From Holophagales bacterium (lineage in GTDB: Bacteria > Acidobacteriota > Holophagae > Holophagales > Holophagaceae): 5,342 nucleotides of DNA. The DNA lies in assembly GCA_031283145.1 (NCBI GenBank), contig JAITCJ010000201.1, positions 1 to 5,342 on the forward strand, written 5' to 3'. Each line of letters begins with the position of its first letter. Positions within the stretch are counted from its first letter, which is position 1. The notes below the pieces were generated by a model. The model saw only the letters and a program-made list of their open reading frames with translations, was not told where the DNA came from and did not search any database. Shown piece after piece: positions 4,842 through 5,342 of the stretch. Made by a program: the position numbers and the translations under genes.

Positions 4842-5342
4842 TCATTCGATAATTTCGTCAACGCGGCCAGAACCAACTGTGCGGCCGCCTTCACGAATGG
4901 CGAACTTCAGTCCCTTTTCCATAGCGATGGGGCAAATCAGTTCAATCGTCAGGGTTACGTTATCGCCTGGCATAACCATTTCGCGGCCCGATTCCAGCGT
5001 GATGGAGCCTGTAACGTCAGTAGTGCGGAAGTAGAATTGCGGACGATACTTGTTGAAGAAAGGTGTGTGACGTCCGCCTTCATCCTTACTCAAAACGTAC
5101 ACAGCCGCAGTGAATTTGGTGTGGGGAGTGATACTGCCAGGTTTTGCAAGCACCTGACCGCGCTCGACGTCCTTACGATCAACGCCGCGGAGAAGAATAC
5201 CGGCATTGTCGCCGGCTTCGCCCTGATCCAGGAGTTTCTTAAACATTTCAACGCCGGTGACAACTTTCTTGACGGTGTCACGAATACCGACTATCTCGAC
5301 CTCTTCGCTGACTTTGACAATGCCTTGTTCAATACGGCCGGT
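4842..5342 (-). CDS. tuf: Elongation factor Tu, C-terminal 166 residues (5' part beyond window)
   Basis: EF-Tu carries aminoacyl-tRNA to the ribosome as a GTP complex. The visible part begins inside domain II ([11 protein letters not shown], then EVEIVGI and [26 protein letters not shown]) and continues through domain III ([47 protein letters not shown], then REMVMPGDN and the terminal [13 protein letters not shown]). The GTPase domain with its P-loop lies beyond the window. The frame is open to base 5342 with the last base on a codon boundary, and the TGA stop is at 4842-4844. rpmG follows after 26 bases, so the two are probably co-transcribed. Whether this is one of two tuf copies cannot be told from here. 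Confidence 0.99.
   Translation of the reverse strand, partial: TGRIEQGIVKVSEEVEIVGIRDTVKKVVTGVEMFKKLLDQGEAGDNAGILLRGVDRKDVERGQVLAKPGSITPHTKFTAAVYVLSKDEGGRHTPFFNKYRPQFYFRTTDVTGSITLESGREMVMPGDNVTLTIELICPIAMEKGLKFAIREGGRTVGSGRVDEIIE

Overview
The window is one stretch of the conserved bacterial translation/transcription cluster, read entirely from the minus strand. In transcription order (high to low coordinates) it runs: tuf (3' part) - rpmG - tRNA-Trp(CCA) - secE - nusG - rplK - rplA - rplJ - rplL - rpoB (5' part). Every gene is intact apart from the two cut by the window edges. I see no genes on the plus strand and no mobile element, CRISPR array or integration scar. Base composition is close to balanced and Shine-Dalgarno sites are of the ordinary AGGAG type.

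The organism is a bacterium outside the well-studied proteobacterial and firmicute models. The beta subunit begins with an FSKI...IPNLIDIQKRSY stretch and carries an eight-cysteine insert where most bacteria have none. From memory I associate such inserts, and the 'RIDRKRKFLGA' style of the following region, with Acidobacteriota or nearby lineages. I could not check this, so the assignment is tentative.

Region 4596-5342 holds the end of EF-Tu and zinc-type ribosomal protein L33, followed by a perfect 10-bp hairpin. Region 4246-4595 holds tRNA-Trp and SecE; SecE uses a TTG start whose Shine-Dalgarno lies in a small hairpin. Region 2305-4245 holds NusG, L11 and L1. NusG's Shine-Dalgarno overlaps the secE stop, and the L11-L1 spacer can fold in two exclusive ways. 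Region 1379-2297 holds the stalk proteins L10 and L7/L12; L10 follows L1 with only seven bases between them. Region 860-1378 is a 519-base spacer with strong hairpins, a good sigma70-type promoter and an intrinsic-terminator-like hairpin directly after it. Region 1-859 is the start of rpoB.

Together the genes supply aminoacyl-tRNA delivery (EF-Tu), the GTPase-associated centre of the large subunit (L11, L10, L7/L12), the L1 stalk, protein export (SecE), transcript elongation (NusG) and RNA polymerase itself. I found no clearly new biological system. The items most worth checking are the RpoB double zinc-site insert and the layered regulatory spacer between rplL and rpoB.
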